A stretch of DNA of 64,000 bases. Source: Streptomyces sp. NBC_01294 (lineage in GTDB: Bacteria > Actinomycetota > Actinomycetes > Streptomycetales > Streptomycetaceae). How positions within the stretch are numbered: the stretch's first letter is position 1; every line of letters begins with the position of its first letter. Shown here piece by piece: positions 18,070-26,028 of the stretch. Both the position numbers and the translations under genes were made by a program. Under the pieces are notes generated by a model that ran no database searches, was not told the origin of the DNA, and was given only the letters and a program-made list of their open reading frames with translations. The stretch spans positions 5,671,501 to 5,735,500 of the forward strand of contig NZ_CP108423.1 of assembly GCF_035917235.1 (NCBI RefSeq). Reading direction: 5' to 3'.

Positions 18070-18942
18070 TCACCTTCCGTCGCCGCTCGTACACCTTTCC
18101 GCGGCAGGTTTACGGCCGATCTCGCCCACCGGATCGAAGGAGACGGGCGGGTCGAAGGCAGCTTTTCGAGTCGCCCGCCGCAGCGCCTTCAGCAGGGTGG
18201 CCCCGAGCGTGAGCGTCAGTACGACGGTCAGCGCGGCCCGGCCCAGGTCCCAGCCCACCGAGGTCGCCAGGCAGTACGCGACAAACCGCGCCAGGTTCGC
18301 GGCGATCGGCTCCCCCGGGTGGAAGGAGATGCCCTGGCCCATGCCCTGCAGGATCACCCAGCCCTGCAGGTTCATGATCGTGCCGTACGCGAACGAGCCG
18401 GCGCAGCCGTACGCGGCCAGCATCAGCAGCTCCGCCCGGCCCCGGATCCGTTCCGGGCCGGGCAGCAGGCCGGCGCCGAGCGAGAACCAGCCCATGGCCA
18501 GCATCTGGAACGGCATCCACGGCCCGACCCCGCCGGTCAGCAGGGCCGAGGCGAACATCGTCACCGAGCCGAGCACGAAGCCGAAGCCGGGGCCGAGGAC
18601 GCGGCCGCTGAGCACCATCAGGAAGAACATGGGCTCCAGGCCGGCCGTGCCCGCGCCCAGCGGTCTCAGTGCCGCGCCGACGGCGGCGAGCACCCCGAGC
18701 ATCGCCACCGCCTTGGCGTCCATGCCGTTGTCGGCGATGGTCGCGACGACCACGGCGACGAGGAGGGGGAGCAGCGCGGCGAAGAGCCAGGGGGCGTCCT
18801 GGGAGTGGGCGAGCCCGGACTGCCGGTCGGCGAGCAGCGGCCAGCCGAAGGCCGCGATGCCGATGAGGGTGACGAGCACCAGGGCGGCGGCGGCCCGGGG
18901 GCCGATGCGGACGGGGCGGGCGGGGCGGGCGGGGCGGTTCAT
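18070..18942 (-). CDS. ECF transporter substrate-binding (S) component, probably for cobalamin
   Basis: 290 residues with about six transmembrane helices (about 15-250): PLLVAVVVATIADNGMDAKAVAMLGVLAAVGAALRPLG, FGFVLGSVTMFASALLTGGVGPWMPFQMLAMGWFSLGAGL and similar, typical of ECF S components. A polar C-terminal tail follows. It is the last gene of a five-gene operon headed by a cobalamin riboswitch and overlaps the ATPase gene by 4 bases (ATGA). S components bind the vitamin; specificity for B12 or a precursor is inferred from the riboswitch, not from residues in this protein. Confidence 0.85.
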   Translation of the reverse strand: MNRPARPARPVRIGPRAAAALVLVTLIGIAAFGWPLLADRQSGLAHSQDAPWLFAALLPLLVAVVVATIADNGMDAKAVAMLGVLAAVGAALRPLGAGTAGLEPMFFLMVLSGRVLGPGFGFVLGSVTMFASALLTGGVGPWMPFQMLAMGWFSLGAGLLPGPERIRGRAELLMLAAYGCAGSFAYGTIMNLQGWVILQGMGQGISFHPGEPIAANLARFVAYCLATSVGWDLGRAALTVVLTLTLGATLLKALRRATRKAAFDPPVSFDPVGEIGRKPAAERCTSGDGR

Positions 18943-21050
18943 CGGGCCTCCGCCGCTTCCAGCGCCGCGGCGACCTGGCTCACGGTGAGCCAGTGGCCCG
19001 GGGCCAGGATCTTCGCCACCTGGGGCGCGAAGGCGGGGGAGGAGACGACGACCTCGGCGGTCGGGCCGTCCGCGACGACCTCCCCGCCGGCCAGGATCAC
19101 CACGCGGTGCGCCAGCTCGGCGGCGAGCTCCACGTCGTGCGTGGCGAGGACGATGGCGTGGCCCTCGGCGGCGAGGCCGCGCAGGATCTCGATCAGGCGG
19201 ACCTTGGCGGCGTAGTCCAGGCCGCGGGTCGGCTCGTCGAGGAGCAGCAGGGCGGGGCGGCCGGTGAGGACCAGGGCCAGGGCCAGGGCCAGGCGCTGCC
19301 CTTCGGAGAGGTCGCGGGGGTGGATGTCGTCGGACACGCCCGGCAGCAGGGCGGAGACGAGGTCCCGGCAGGTGCCGGGGGCCGCGGCCGCGTCGGAGTC
19401 CGCGGCGGCGCACTCGGCGGCGACGGTGTCGGCGTAGAGGAGGTCGCGGGGTTCCTGCGGGACGAGGCCGACGCGGCGGACCATCTCGGGCGGCGGGGTG
19501 CGGTGGGGGGTGCGGCCGCCGACGGTCACCTCGCCGGTGGTGGGGGCGAGGGTGCCGACGAGGGCGGCGAGCAGGGTGGACTTGCCGGCGCCGTTGCGGC
19601 CCATGAGGGCGATGGTTTCGCCGGGGGTGACGGTGAGGGTGACGTCGCGGAGGGCCTCGGTGCGGGCGCGGCGGACGGTGAGGTTGCGTGCCGTCGCGGG
19701 TACCGGTACCCCTGCCGGGGTGGGGGCGGGGCTCGGCTTGCTCCGGCGGAGCAGTCGCGAGAACAGCCCGGGCCGGGCTCCGCTGCTGGGGGCGCCGCCC
19801 CCAGACCCCCGCGCCTCAAACGCCGGCGAGGCTGAAAGACCGGGGCTCCGCCCCGTACCCCGCGCCTCAAGCGCCGGCGGGGCTGGAAATTGCTGCGGCG
19901 AGGCCGAAGGGCGCCCCGTGCCCGACGCCTCAAGCGCCGGCGGGGCTGGAAATTGCTGCGGCGAGGCCGAAGGACGCCCCGTGCCCGACGCCTCAAGCGC
20001 CGGCGAGGCTGGAAATTGCGCCGGCGGGGCTGGAAATTGCCCCGGCGGCGCCGAAGGACGCACCGTGCCCGGCGCCTCAATCGAGGGTGAGGCTGAAACA
20101 TCCAGCCCCGCCGGCGTTTGAGGCGCGGGTCCGGGCAGAGCCCGGGAAGTGGCGGGGCGGGTGGGCTGGGAGGGTTGCTGCGCGGGGTGTTCCGGGGCGG
20201 AGCCCGGGCTCAGGGCCGTGCCCGGGCCCGGGCGCTCACCGAGGCGGGACCTGAGCGGAGCGGCCCGGCGGCGGGCGTCTCGGACCGAGAGGGGGAGGGG
20301 GGACCAGCCCGCGAGGCGGCCCAGGGCGACCACCGGCGGGTGGACCGGGGAGACGGCCATGATCTCCGAAGGGGTGCCGAGCACGGGCGCCGCGCCCGGC
20401 GAGGGCAGGAGCAGGACCTGGTCGGCGTACTGGACCACCCGCTCCAGCCGGTGCTCCGCCATCAGCACGGTCGTGCCCAGGTCGTGCACCAGCCGCTGCA
20501 GCACGGCCAGGACCTCCTCCGCCGCCGCCGGGTCCAGCGCGGACGTCGGCTCGTCCAGGACCAGCACCTTCGGGTGCGGCGTCAGGACCGAGCCGATGGC
20601 GACCCGCTGCTGCTGGCCGCCGGAGAGCGTGGCGAGCGGCCGGTCGCGCAGTTCGTTCAGGCCCAGCAGGTCGAGCGTCTCCTCCACCCGGCGGCGCATC
20701 ACCGCAGGTGACAGCCCCAGGGACTCCATGCCGTAGGCGAGCTCGTCCTCCACCGTGTCCGTCACGAAGTGCGCGAGGGGATCCTGGCCGACCGTGCCCA
20801 CCACGTCCGCGAGCTCGCGCGGCTTGTGCGTGCGCGTGTCACGGCCGGCGACCGTGACACGGCCGCGCAGGGTACCGCCCGTGAAGTGCGGGACCAGTCC
20901 GGAGACCGTCCCCAGCAGGGTGGACTTGCCGACGCCCGACGGGCCGACCAGCAAGGTCAGCTCCCCCTCGGGGATCACCAGGTCGACGCCCTGGAGGGAG
21001 GGGCCGGCCGCACCGTCGTAGGTGACCGACACCTGCTCGAAGCGGATCAC
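18939..21050 (-). CDS. Fused double ATPase (A1A2) of ECF transporter
   Basis: 703 residues with two ABC domains. Domain 1 (about 1-230): Walker A GPSGVGKST, Q-loop VGQDPLAHF, signature LSGGQQQRV, Walker B VLVLDEPTSALD and H-loop AEH. Domain 2 (about 440-690): GRNGAGKST, LVPQEPRDLL, signature LSEGQRLALAL, LLLLDEPTRGLD and ATHD. Both look catalytically competent. Most ECF systems use two separate ATPases; here they are joined by a linker of about 170 residues rich in Pro/Ala/Ser that is encoded by intergenic-type palindromic repeats (listed separately). The GTG at 21050 overlaps the stop of the T gene as GTGA. It powers uptake together with the neighbouring T and S proteins. Confidence 0.9.
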   Translation of the reverse strand: MIRFEQVSVTYDGAAGPSLQGVDLVIPEGELTLLVGPSGVGKSTLLGTVSGLVPHFTGGTLRGRVTVAGRDTRTHKPRELADVVGTVGQDPLAHFVTDTVEDELAYGMESLGLSPAVMRRRVEETLDLLGLNELRDRPLATLSGGQQQRVAIGSVLTPHPKVLVLDEPTSALDPAAAEEVLAVLQRLVHDLGTTVLMAEHRLERVVQYADQVLLLPSPGAAPVLGTPSEIMAVSPVHPPVVALGRLAGWSPLPLSVRDARRRAAPLRSRLGERPGPGTALSPGSAPEHPAQQPSQPTRPATSRALPGPAPQTPAGLDVSASPSIEAPGTVRPSAPPGQFPAPPAQFPASPALEASGTGRPSASPQQFPAPPALEASGTGRPSASPQQFPAPPALEARGTGRSPGLSASPAFEARGSGGGAPSSGARPGLFSRLLRRSKPSPAPTPAGVPVPATARNLTVRRARTEALRDVTLTVTPGETIALMGRNGAGKSTLLAALVGTLAPTTGEVTVGGRTPHRTPPPEMVRRVGLVPQEPRDLLYADTVAAECAAADSDAAAAPGTCRDLVSALLPGVSDDIHPRDLSEGQRLALALALVLTGRPALLLLDEPTRGLDYAAKVRLIEILRGLAAEGHAIVLATHDVELAAELAHRVVILAGGEVVADGPTAEVVVSSPAFAPQVAKILAPGHWLTVSQVAAALEAAEAR
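19795..20130. repeat. Palindromic intergenic repeats inside the ATPase linker
   Basis: At least five copies of the CGCCTCAA(A/G)CGCCGGCG(G/A)GGCTG core lie in the coding sequence, several separated by GAAATTGCTGCGGCGAGGCCGAAGG-like spacers, with an inverted copy at 20101-20125. On the coding strand they translate to repeated PAPPALEASGTGRPSASPQQF units. The same core occurs in gaps at 14249-14503 and 55184-55281. The frame is kept throughout. Confidence 0.85.
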
Positions 21051-22546
21051 TGCGACGCCTCCTTGGGCGGTACGGGTGCCACGAAGGCGGGCAGCAGGCC
21101 GATCAGGATCGCGGCGGCCGGCCAGAGCGGGAGCGTGGGGGCCTCCAGCGGGACCACGCCCGGGTGCAGACCGGCCGGGTCGAGGCTGCCGGCGTGGATC
21201 AGCACGGCGGCGACGGCCGCGCCCGACCCGGCGACCAGCCAGGCGCGCGGCCCCCAGCGGTCGGGCCGGTAGCGGGTGCGCACCGACCGGCGCCCGCCGA
21301 GCCGCAGGCCCGCGAGGGCCAGGACCGCGCCGATGCCGAGCACGGGCAGCCCGTACGCGGCGCCCTGCGCGGCGAGCAGCCCGTACGTGCCCGCGCACAT
21401 GCCGAGCAGGCCGCCGAGGGTGAGGACGTTGGTGGTGTGCCGGACGGCGGGCGGGACCTGCGCCGTACGGCCGTACCCGCGCGCGTCCATCGACGCGGCG
21501 AGGGCGACGGAGCGCTCCAGGGCGCCCTCCAGGACCGGGAGGCCGATCTGCAGGATCGCCTTCACCCCGCCGGTGGGGCGTCCGCGCAGGCGGCGGGCGG
21601 TCCGCAGGCGCACGACGTCGGCGACCATGTTCGGCGCGAAGGTCATGGCGACGACGACGGCGACCCCGGCCTCGTAGAGGGCGGCGGGGAGGGACTTGAG
21701 GAGCCGCGCCGGGTTGGCGAGGGCGTTCGCGGCGCCGACGCAGACGAGGAGGGTGGCCAGCTTCGCGCCGTCGTAGAAGGCGAAGACCAGCTGCTCGGCG
21801 GTCACCCGGCCGCCGAATCGGATGCCCTGCGCCCAGGCCGGGAGCGGGACCTCCGGGAGGATGAAGAGGGTGTGCGAGCCGGGGATGGCGGAGCCGAGGA
21901 GCATGGAGAAGACCAGGCGCAGGCCGATGACGAACAGGCCGAGCTTGAGGAAGGCCGTGTAGGACCGGGCCCAGGGCGCGTCCGTGCGCCGGGCCGCGAC
22001 CACGTAACCGGCGACGCCGATGATCAGCCCGAGGAGGAGGGGGTTGGTGGTGCGGGACGCGGCGGTGGCGAGGCCGAGGGCCCACAGCCACCAGGCCCCC
22101 GCATGGAGGGCGGTGGCCCGGCCGGCGAGCGGCGCCTGCCATTTCCTGTACGTCGACCGGTGCGAGGGATCCGGCGCCGCGGGCCGGCTCCGGCGGGCCG
22201 GGGTCACGTCGCCGGGTGCCGCTCCGGTGGGGGTGCCCCCGGCCTGCGGGCGGCCCGGACGACTCGGATGCCGACCCGCACCACCCGTGCGGTTCGCACC
22301 TCGGGTGCCGGTGGGCCCGGCAGGTGGGTGAGCGACGTGAGGGTCCGCGCCGACGGCGGCGTCGTGGCCCGGTGCCCTGCCGGAAGCCGGAGCGGCGGGG
22401 TGGTCGGCGGCCGCGGCGCCCGTGCGGCTCCCACCCCCGGTGCGGGTGGCGTCGTCGTTCGGTGCCGGACCGGGCAGCGGTGGGGCGGGGCGGCCCGCCG
22501 CCATGGGCGGTGGGCCGGCGTCGCCCGGCGGCGTCGGGATCGTCAT
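21047..22546 (-). CDS. ECF transporter transmembrane (T) component, CbiQ-like
   Basis: 499 residues. The first about 130 are a Pro/Gly/Ala-rich, low-complexity cytoplasmic extension not found in ordinary CbiQ proteins. The rest has about six to eight transmembrane helices and the cytoplasmic coupling helices, seen in RTARRLRGRPTGG and, most clearly, SMDARGYGR, the Ala-Arg-Gly motif that docks onto the ATPases. It transmits ATP hydrolysis to the S component. It overlaps both neighbours by 4 bases. The disordered N-terminal extension is the odd feature; an internal start near residue 130 is possible but no good ribosome site was seen there. Confidence 0.88.
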   Translation of the reverse strand: MTIPTPPGDAGPPPMAAGRPAPPLPGPAPNDDATRTGGGSRTGAAAADHPAAPASGRAPGHDAAVGADPHVAHPPAGPTGTRGANRTGGAGRHPSRPGRPQAGGTPTGAAPGDVTPARRSRPAAPDPSHRSTYRKWQAPLAGRATALHAGAWWLWALGLATAASRTTNPLLLGLIIGVAGYVVAARRTDAPWARSYTAFLKLGLFVIGLRLVFSMLLGSAIPGSHTLFILPEVPLPAWAQGIRFGGRVTAEQLVFAFYDGAKLATLLVCVGAANALANPARLLKSLPAALYEAGVAVVVAMTFAPNMVADVVRLRTARRLRGRPTGGVKAILQIGLPVLEGALERSVALAASMDARGYGRTAQVPPAVRHTTNVLTLGGLLGMCAGTYGLLAAQGAAYGLPVLGIGAVLALAGLRLGGRRSVRTRYRPDRWGPRAWLVAGSGAAVAAVLIHAGSLDPAGLHPGVVPLEAPTLPLWPAAAILIGLLPAFVAPVPPKEASQ

Positions 22547-23226
22547 CGGCCGCGGCGGCGGGACTGCCAGATGCCCGCGGCGGCCAGGGCGGCCACCGCG
22601 GCCATGCCCGCCAGGAGGCCGGCCGACGGGCCGCCGTCCTCCTCCTGCGCGGACCCGGCCGGTGCGGCGGAAGCCTCGGCCGAGGCGCCCGCAGAGGTAC
22701 CCGCCGAGGTGTCCGCGACCTGGTCGCCGCAGCCCTGCTTCGGGTAGCCCGAGATCGCGCACAGCAGCGCCGCGCTGTTGTAGCGCAGCGGCTTGGCGAC
22801 CGACGCCAGCGCCTCGGCCGCCGTGGCCTCCGGGGCCACCTGCGCGCAGGCGGTGCGCGGGGCGGCCTCGGGCGGGGCGTCGCCCGCCGGGGCGTCCTGC
22901 GGGACGCCGAAGTCGATGACCAGGGCCACCCGCTTCTTCCCGTCCGCCGGGGCGGTCGCCCCGCAGACGGCCTCGAAGTCGGCGGCGGCGCGCGGCTTGG
23001 CCGCCTCCGCCGCCGCGTCCTTGCTCACGGAGAAGCGGAAGCCCTGGACGGCGCCGTCCGCGGGCCGGGCCATCGACGGCCCCTGCGTGGCGTACGACCA
23101 CTGGCCGCCGGCCGAGCCGTCCCAGAACGACCAGTAGCGGTAGCCGGCCGCCAGCGCCGGGGTGGCGGCCAGCAGGGCCAGGACGATCCCGAGGGCGAGG
23201 GCCACGGCGGGCGGGCGGCGGCGCAT
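22543..23226 (-). CDS. SCO2322-family secreted protein of the cobalamin operon
   Basis: 227 residues: signal peptide (about 1-27), an exported domain with GYRYWSFWDG near the start and YNSAALLCAISGYPKQGCG near 155-173, an Ala/Ser/Gly spacer, and a C-terminal transmembrane anchor with an RRRGR stop-transfer tail. Four Cys probably form two disulfides. It is named for the family in S. coelicolor; biochemical function is unknown. Its place between the T gene and the toroid protein, under a B12 riboswitch, suggests a role in presenting cobalamin at the cell surface. It begins 1 base into the stop of the upstream gene (TGATG) and overlaps the next by 4. Confidence 0.75.
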   Translation of the reverse strand: MRRRPPAVALALGIVLALLAATPALAAGYRYWSFWDGSAGGQWSYATQGPSMARPADGAVQGFRFSVSKDAAAEAAKPRAAADFEAVCGATAPADGKKRVALVIDFGVPQDAPAGDAPPEAAPRTACAQVAPEATAAEALASVAKPLRYNSAALLCAISGYPKQGCGDQVADTSAGTSAGASAEASAAPAGSAQEEDGGPSAGLLAGMAAVAALAAAGIWQSRRRGR

Positions 23227-24476
23227 CAGAGCTGGTTCTTCTTCCGGCGGCCGCTCAGCAGGATGCCGATGCCCACGCCGGCCACGGCGCCCGCACCGAT
23301 GATCCACCAGATGTTCTGGCCGCCGGAGGGCTTGTCCTTCTCGCTGTCCACGGTGGTCGCCTCCGTGTCCGCGCCCTGCGGGGCCGGGCCCGTCGCGTTC
23401 AGCGCCGCCACGAGGTCGGTGCCGCCGAAGGACTTCGGGTCGGTGCCCGTGGCGTGCGCCGCGAGGATCAGGGTGCCGAGGCCCGCCGGGCTGCCCTGTG
23501 CCCACTGCGCCGAGTTGGCCTTGAGCCACTCCAGCGCGCCCGCCGCCGACTGCTTGTGCCCGGCCGCGGCCAGGGCGATCACCGCGTCGGCGGTGTTGCC
23601 GGTGTCCGCGGTCGGCTGGTCCGCGCCCGGGGTGAGCGCCGTGAGGTGGCCGTCCTTCTTCAGGGCCTCGGCCAGGTAGCCGGCCGCGCCGTGGGCGGCG
23701 GCCGCCGGGTCGGCGCCGTTCGCCGGGCAGGTCAGCGCGGCCGCGGGGGTGTCCGCCCCGGAGGGGACGACGGCCGCGCCCTTGCCGAGGCCGGCCAGCG
23801 CGGCTGCGGCCGTGGCGTCGGCGTTGGCGATCAGCTTGCCGTCGACCGGCTGGTAGGCGAAGGCGCCCCGGTCGGCGGCCGGCTCGGCGGCGCAGCCCAG
23901 CTGGAAGGGGAACAGGCCCTCGTACGCCGACTTGCCCGCCTTCGACTTGACCTCGGCCGGCTTCTCGCCCGCCACGGCCAGCGCGCTGATCACCAGGGCG
24001 GTGGAGTTGGCGTCGCTCGGGGAACCGGGGACGTAGCTCCAGCCGCCGTCCTCGTTCTGGACGGACTTCAGCCAGTCCACGCTCTGCTTGACCGCCGCGT
24101 CCTGGCCGCCGAGCGCCTTCAGCGCCTGCACGGCCGCCGCGGTGGCGTTCGTGTCGTACATCGTCGTCGCGTCGCACGCCACGGCGGCGTTCGGGCGGAA
24201 GGAGGCGAAGCCGCCGGTGTCGCACTGCTGGCCGACCAGCCAGACCACGGCCTCGCGGGCGGGCTCGACGCCGACGGTGTGCTGGGCGAGCAGCGCGAAG
24301 GACTGCCGCCACACGCCGTCGTACGTGGGGTCGTTCTTGCCGTAGAGCCCGGAGGGGATGACCGGGGGCGCGGAGGGGGAGGCGGGCGGCGCGGTGTCGG
24401 CGAGGGCTGCGGGGGCGACGCCCACGCAGAGCACGGCGGAGGCGGCGAGCGCGGCTGCGCTGCGACGGACGATCAT
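23226..24476 (-). CDS. Surface alpha/alpha-toroid protein, transcobalamin-like
   Basis: 416 residues: signal peptide (about 1-26), then a domain of prenyltransferase/squalene-cyclase-type helical repeats (about 40-370) with recurring signatures AVVWLVGQQCDTGGFASF, SVDWLKSVQNEDGGWSYV and ALEWLKANSAQWAQG. A short spacer, one transmembrane helix and a basic RRKKNQL tail follow, so it is anchored with the toroid outside. No DXDD or other cyclase acid motif is present, so it is not an active terpene cyclase. Animal intrinsic factor and transcobalamin bind B12 in the same alpha6/alpha6 toroid fold. With a cobalamin riboswitch directly upstream, capture of B12 for the ECF transporter is a reasonable inference. 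The ATG at 24476 has GGAGAGG upstream. Confidence 0.8.
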   Translation of the reverse strand: MIVRRSAAALAASAVLCVGVAPAALADTAPPASPSAPPVIPSGLYGKNDPTYDGVWRQSFALLAQHTVGVEPAREAVVWLVGQQCDTGGFASFRPNAAVACDATTMYDTNATAAAVQALKALGGQDAAVKQSVDWLKSVQNEDGGWSYVPGSPSDANSTALVISALAVAGEKPAEVKSKAGKSAYEGLFPFQLGCAAEPAADRGAFAYQPVDGKLIANADATAAAALAGLGKGAAVVPSGADTPAAALTCPANGADPAAAAHGAAGYLAEALKKDGHLTALTPGADQPTADTGNTADAVIALAAAGHKQSAAGALEWLKANSAQWAQGSPAGLGTLILAAHATGTDPKSFGGTDLVAALNATGPAPQGADTEATTVDSEKDKPSGGQNIWWIIGAGAVAGVGIGILLSGRRKKNQL

Positions 24477-24563
24477 GGGGGCTGGTGCCTCTCCTGCTGG
24501 GGATCCGGAGGCAGGCACGCACAGGCACCGGGCTCCGGCTCCGTTTACCTCGACGGTGCCGGC

Positions 24564-24582
24564 CGCCGGAGGACCCGGCGGC
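24564..24582 (-). promoter_or_regulatory. Hairpin between cobalamin riboswitch and first gene
   Basis: CCGCCGG-GTCCT-CCGGCGG on the minus strand is a perfect 7-bp stem, located after the aptamer and before the ribosome site. It is a candidate expression-platform stem. No U-run follows, so control of translation is more likely than termination. Confidence 0.45.
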
Positions 24583-24597
24583 GCGAGCCGCGCACTT

Positions 24598-24722
24598 CCG
24601 GTACGGGGCATTCCGGCTCCCCGTCCGGGCGGTGCCGGAGTGGGTCACGGTTGCGGGTCAGCGCCGGATTCGCACCGGCTTCCCCCCGTACGGAAGTGTG
24701 GACGACGGCCTCACTGTACCGG
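24598..24722 (-). promoter_or_regulatory. Adenosylcobalamin riboswitch
   Basis: Read on the minus strand the region shows the cobalamin aptamer pieces in order: closing stem CCGGTAC/GTACCGG (24722-24716 with 24604-24598), GCCGGTGCGAATCCGGC (24679-24663), GACCCGCAACCGTGA (about 24659-24645), and the B12-box equivalent GGAGCCGGAATGCCCC (24620-24605). It lies about 120 bases upstream of the toroid gene and should repress the ECF operon when cobalamin is plentiful. Confidence 0.9.
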
Positions 24723-24799
24723 CCCGTAGCCTGCGTCCCCGGGGGCGCAGGGGGCCGGCGCCCCTTACCAGGGGTACTGCCCCGGTTCCCCCGGTTCCG

Positions 24800-25849
24800 T
24801 CACAGCGCCCGGTACGTCACCGGGTCGGTCCCCGGGACCGCCTCGGCGCGGCCCTGCTTCACCAGCCGCCGCAGATGTGCCTCCGCTTCGGAGACGGCGA
24901 TGTTGCGGGAGCCGTACGGGATCTGCTCCCAGGGCCGGTTCCACTCCATCCGCTCCGCCAGCCCCCACGGGGTCAGCGGCTCGGCCAGCAGGGCCCACAG
25001 CCCGGACAGCCGTTCCTCGTGGTGGTCGAGCAGTTCCCGTACGCGGGCGGGGGCGTCGGTGAAGGCGTGCTGGTGGGCCGGGAGCACCTCGGCGGGCGCG
25101 AGGCGGCCGATGCGTTCGAGGGAGTCGAGGTAGTCGCCGAGGGGATCGGTGACGCGGGTGTCCTCGGGGGCCTCGTACAGGCCGATGTGCGGGGAGATGC
25201 CGGGCAGCAGGTGGTCCCCGGAGAAGAGGCGGCCGTTGCCGGGGAGGTCCGCCGGATGGGCCTCCTCCAGGTGCAGGCAGACGTGGCCGGGGGTGTGGCC
25301 GGGGGTCCAGATCGCGCGCAGCCGGCGCCCGGCGAGGGGGAGGAGTTCGGCGGGGACGATCTCCCGGTCGGGGACGGCGGCGCGCAGGCCGGGCAGGGTC
25401 CGCATGCGGCCGCTCGCGCGGGCGGCGCGCAGCGGGGCGATGTGCTCCTCGGGGGCTCCGGCGGTGGCGAGCTTCGCGCTCATGTAGTCGAACCAGACGC
25501 CGGGCTCGGAGGCGCGGGTGCGGACGACGACCTCGGTGTCGGCGGCGTGCATGGCGATCCAGGCGCCGGACGCCTCGCGGACTTGGCCGGACAGGCCGTG
25601 GTGGTCGGGGTGGTGGTGGGTGATGACGACGCCGTGGACGTCGGCGACGGCGGTGCCGAGTGCGGCGAGGCCGGCGACGAGGGCGTCCCAGGAGGCGGGG
25701 TCGTCCCAGCCGGTGTCGACGAGGACCGGGCCGCGGTCGGTGTCGAGGACGTGGACGAGGGTGTGTCCGAGAGGGTTGTCGGGGATGGGCACCTTGATCC
25801 CCCACACGCCTCCGCCGTGATCGGTGACCTGTGACGTGTCCTCCGGCAT
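24800..25849 (-). CDS. Metallo-beta-lactamase-fold hydrolase
   Basis: 349 residues. The MBL zinc motif is VVITHHHPDHHG (about 74-85), with further ligands in WTPGHTPGHVC (about 183-193) and SGDHLLPG (about 212-219); the C-terminal part (about 270-349) is helical and resembles the winged-helix tail of LACTB2-like MBL hydrolases. These enzymes hydrolyse thioesters or phosphodiesters. A KstR-type box 29 bases upstream places it in the steroid regulon, so acyl-CoA thioesterase activity is a plausible but unproven role. It starts at ATG 25849 after GGGGAGGG and is divergent from the aldehyde dehydrogenase gene. Confidence 0.82.
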   Translation of the reverse strand: MPEDTSQVTDHGGGVWGIKVPIPDNPLGHTLVHVLDTDRGPVLVDTGWDDPASWDALVAGLAALGTAVADVHGVVITHHHPDHHGLSGQVREASGAWIAMHAADTEVVVRTRASEPGVWFDYMSAKLATAGAPEEHIAPLRAARASGRMRTLPGLRAAVPDREIVPAELLPLAGRRLRAIWTPGHTPGHVCLHLEEAHPADLPGNGRLFSGDHLLPGISPHIGLYEAPEDTRVTDPLGDYLDSLERIGRLAPAEVLPAHQHAFTDAPARVRELLDHHEERLSGLWALLAEPLTPWGLAERMEWNRPWEQIPYGSRNIAVSEAEAHLRRLVKQGRAEAVPGTDPVTYRAL

Positions 25850-25877
25850 GAGCCCTCCCCTGTTGCCGCCCTCTTTC

Positions 25878-25891
25878 GAGAACGTGTTTCA
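25878..25891. promoter_or_regulatory. KstR-type box, MBL hydrolase side
   Basis: GAGAACGTGTTTCA fits TNNAACNNGTTNNA except for the first base. Confidence 0.65.
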
Positions 25892-25980
25892 GTAGTAGCC
25901 CAAGTCGACCACTTCCCCGGCTTTCTGACTAGTCGTTGGATCTTCTCGGGTGTTCCGTCCTGGCCGTGGACTCCTCGAAC

Positions 25981-25999
25981 TAGAACTGGTATCAGTTCT
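25981..25999. promoter_or_regulatory. KstR-type box / 18-bp palindrome upstream of aldehyde dehydrogenase
   Basis: TAGAACTGGTATCA (25981-25994) matches the KstR consensus with one mismatch, and the overlapping AGAACTGGTATCAGTTCT (25982-25999) is a perfect 18-bp palindrome with 7-base arms. It ends 29 bases upstream of the start codon. Confidence 0.65.
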
Positions 26000-26028
26000 G
26001 GAACGTCAAGCCGCAGGAGGCCTCAGCC

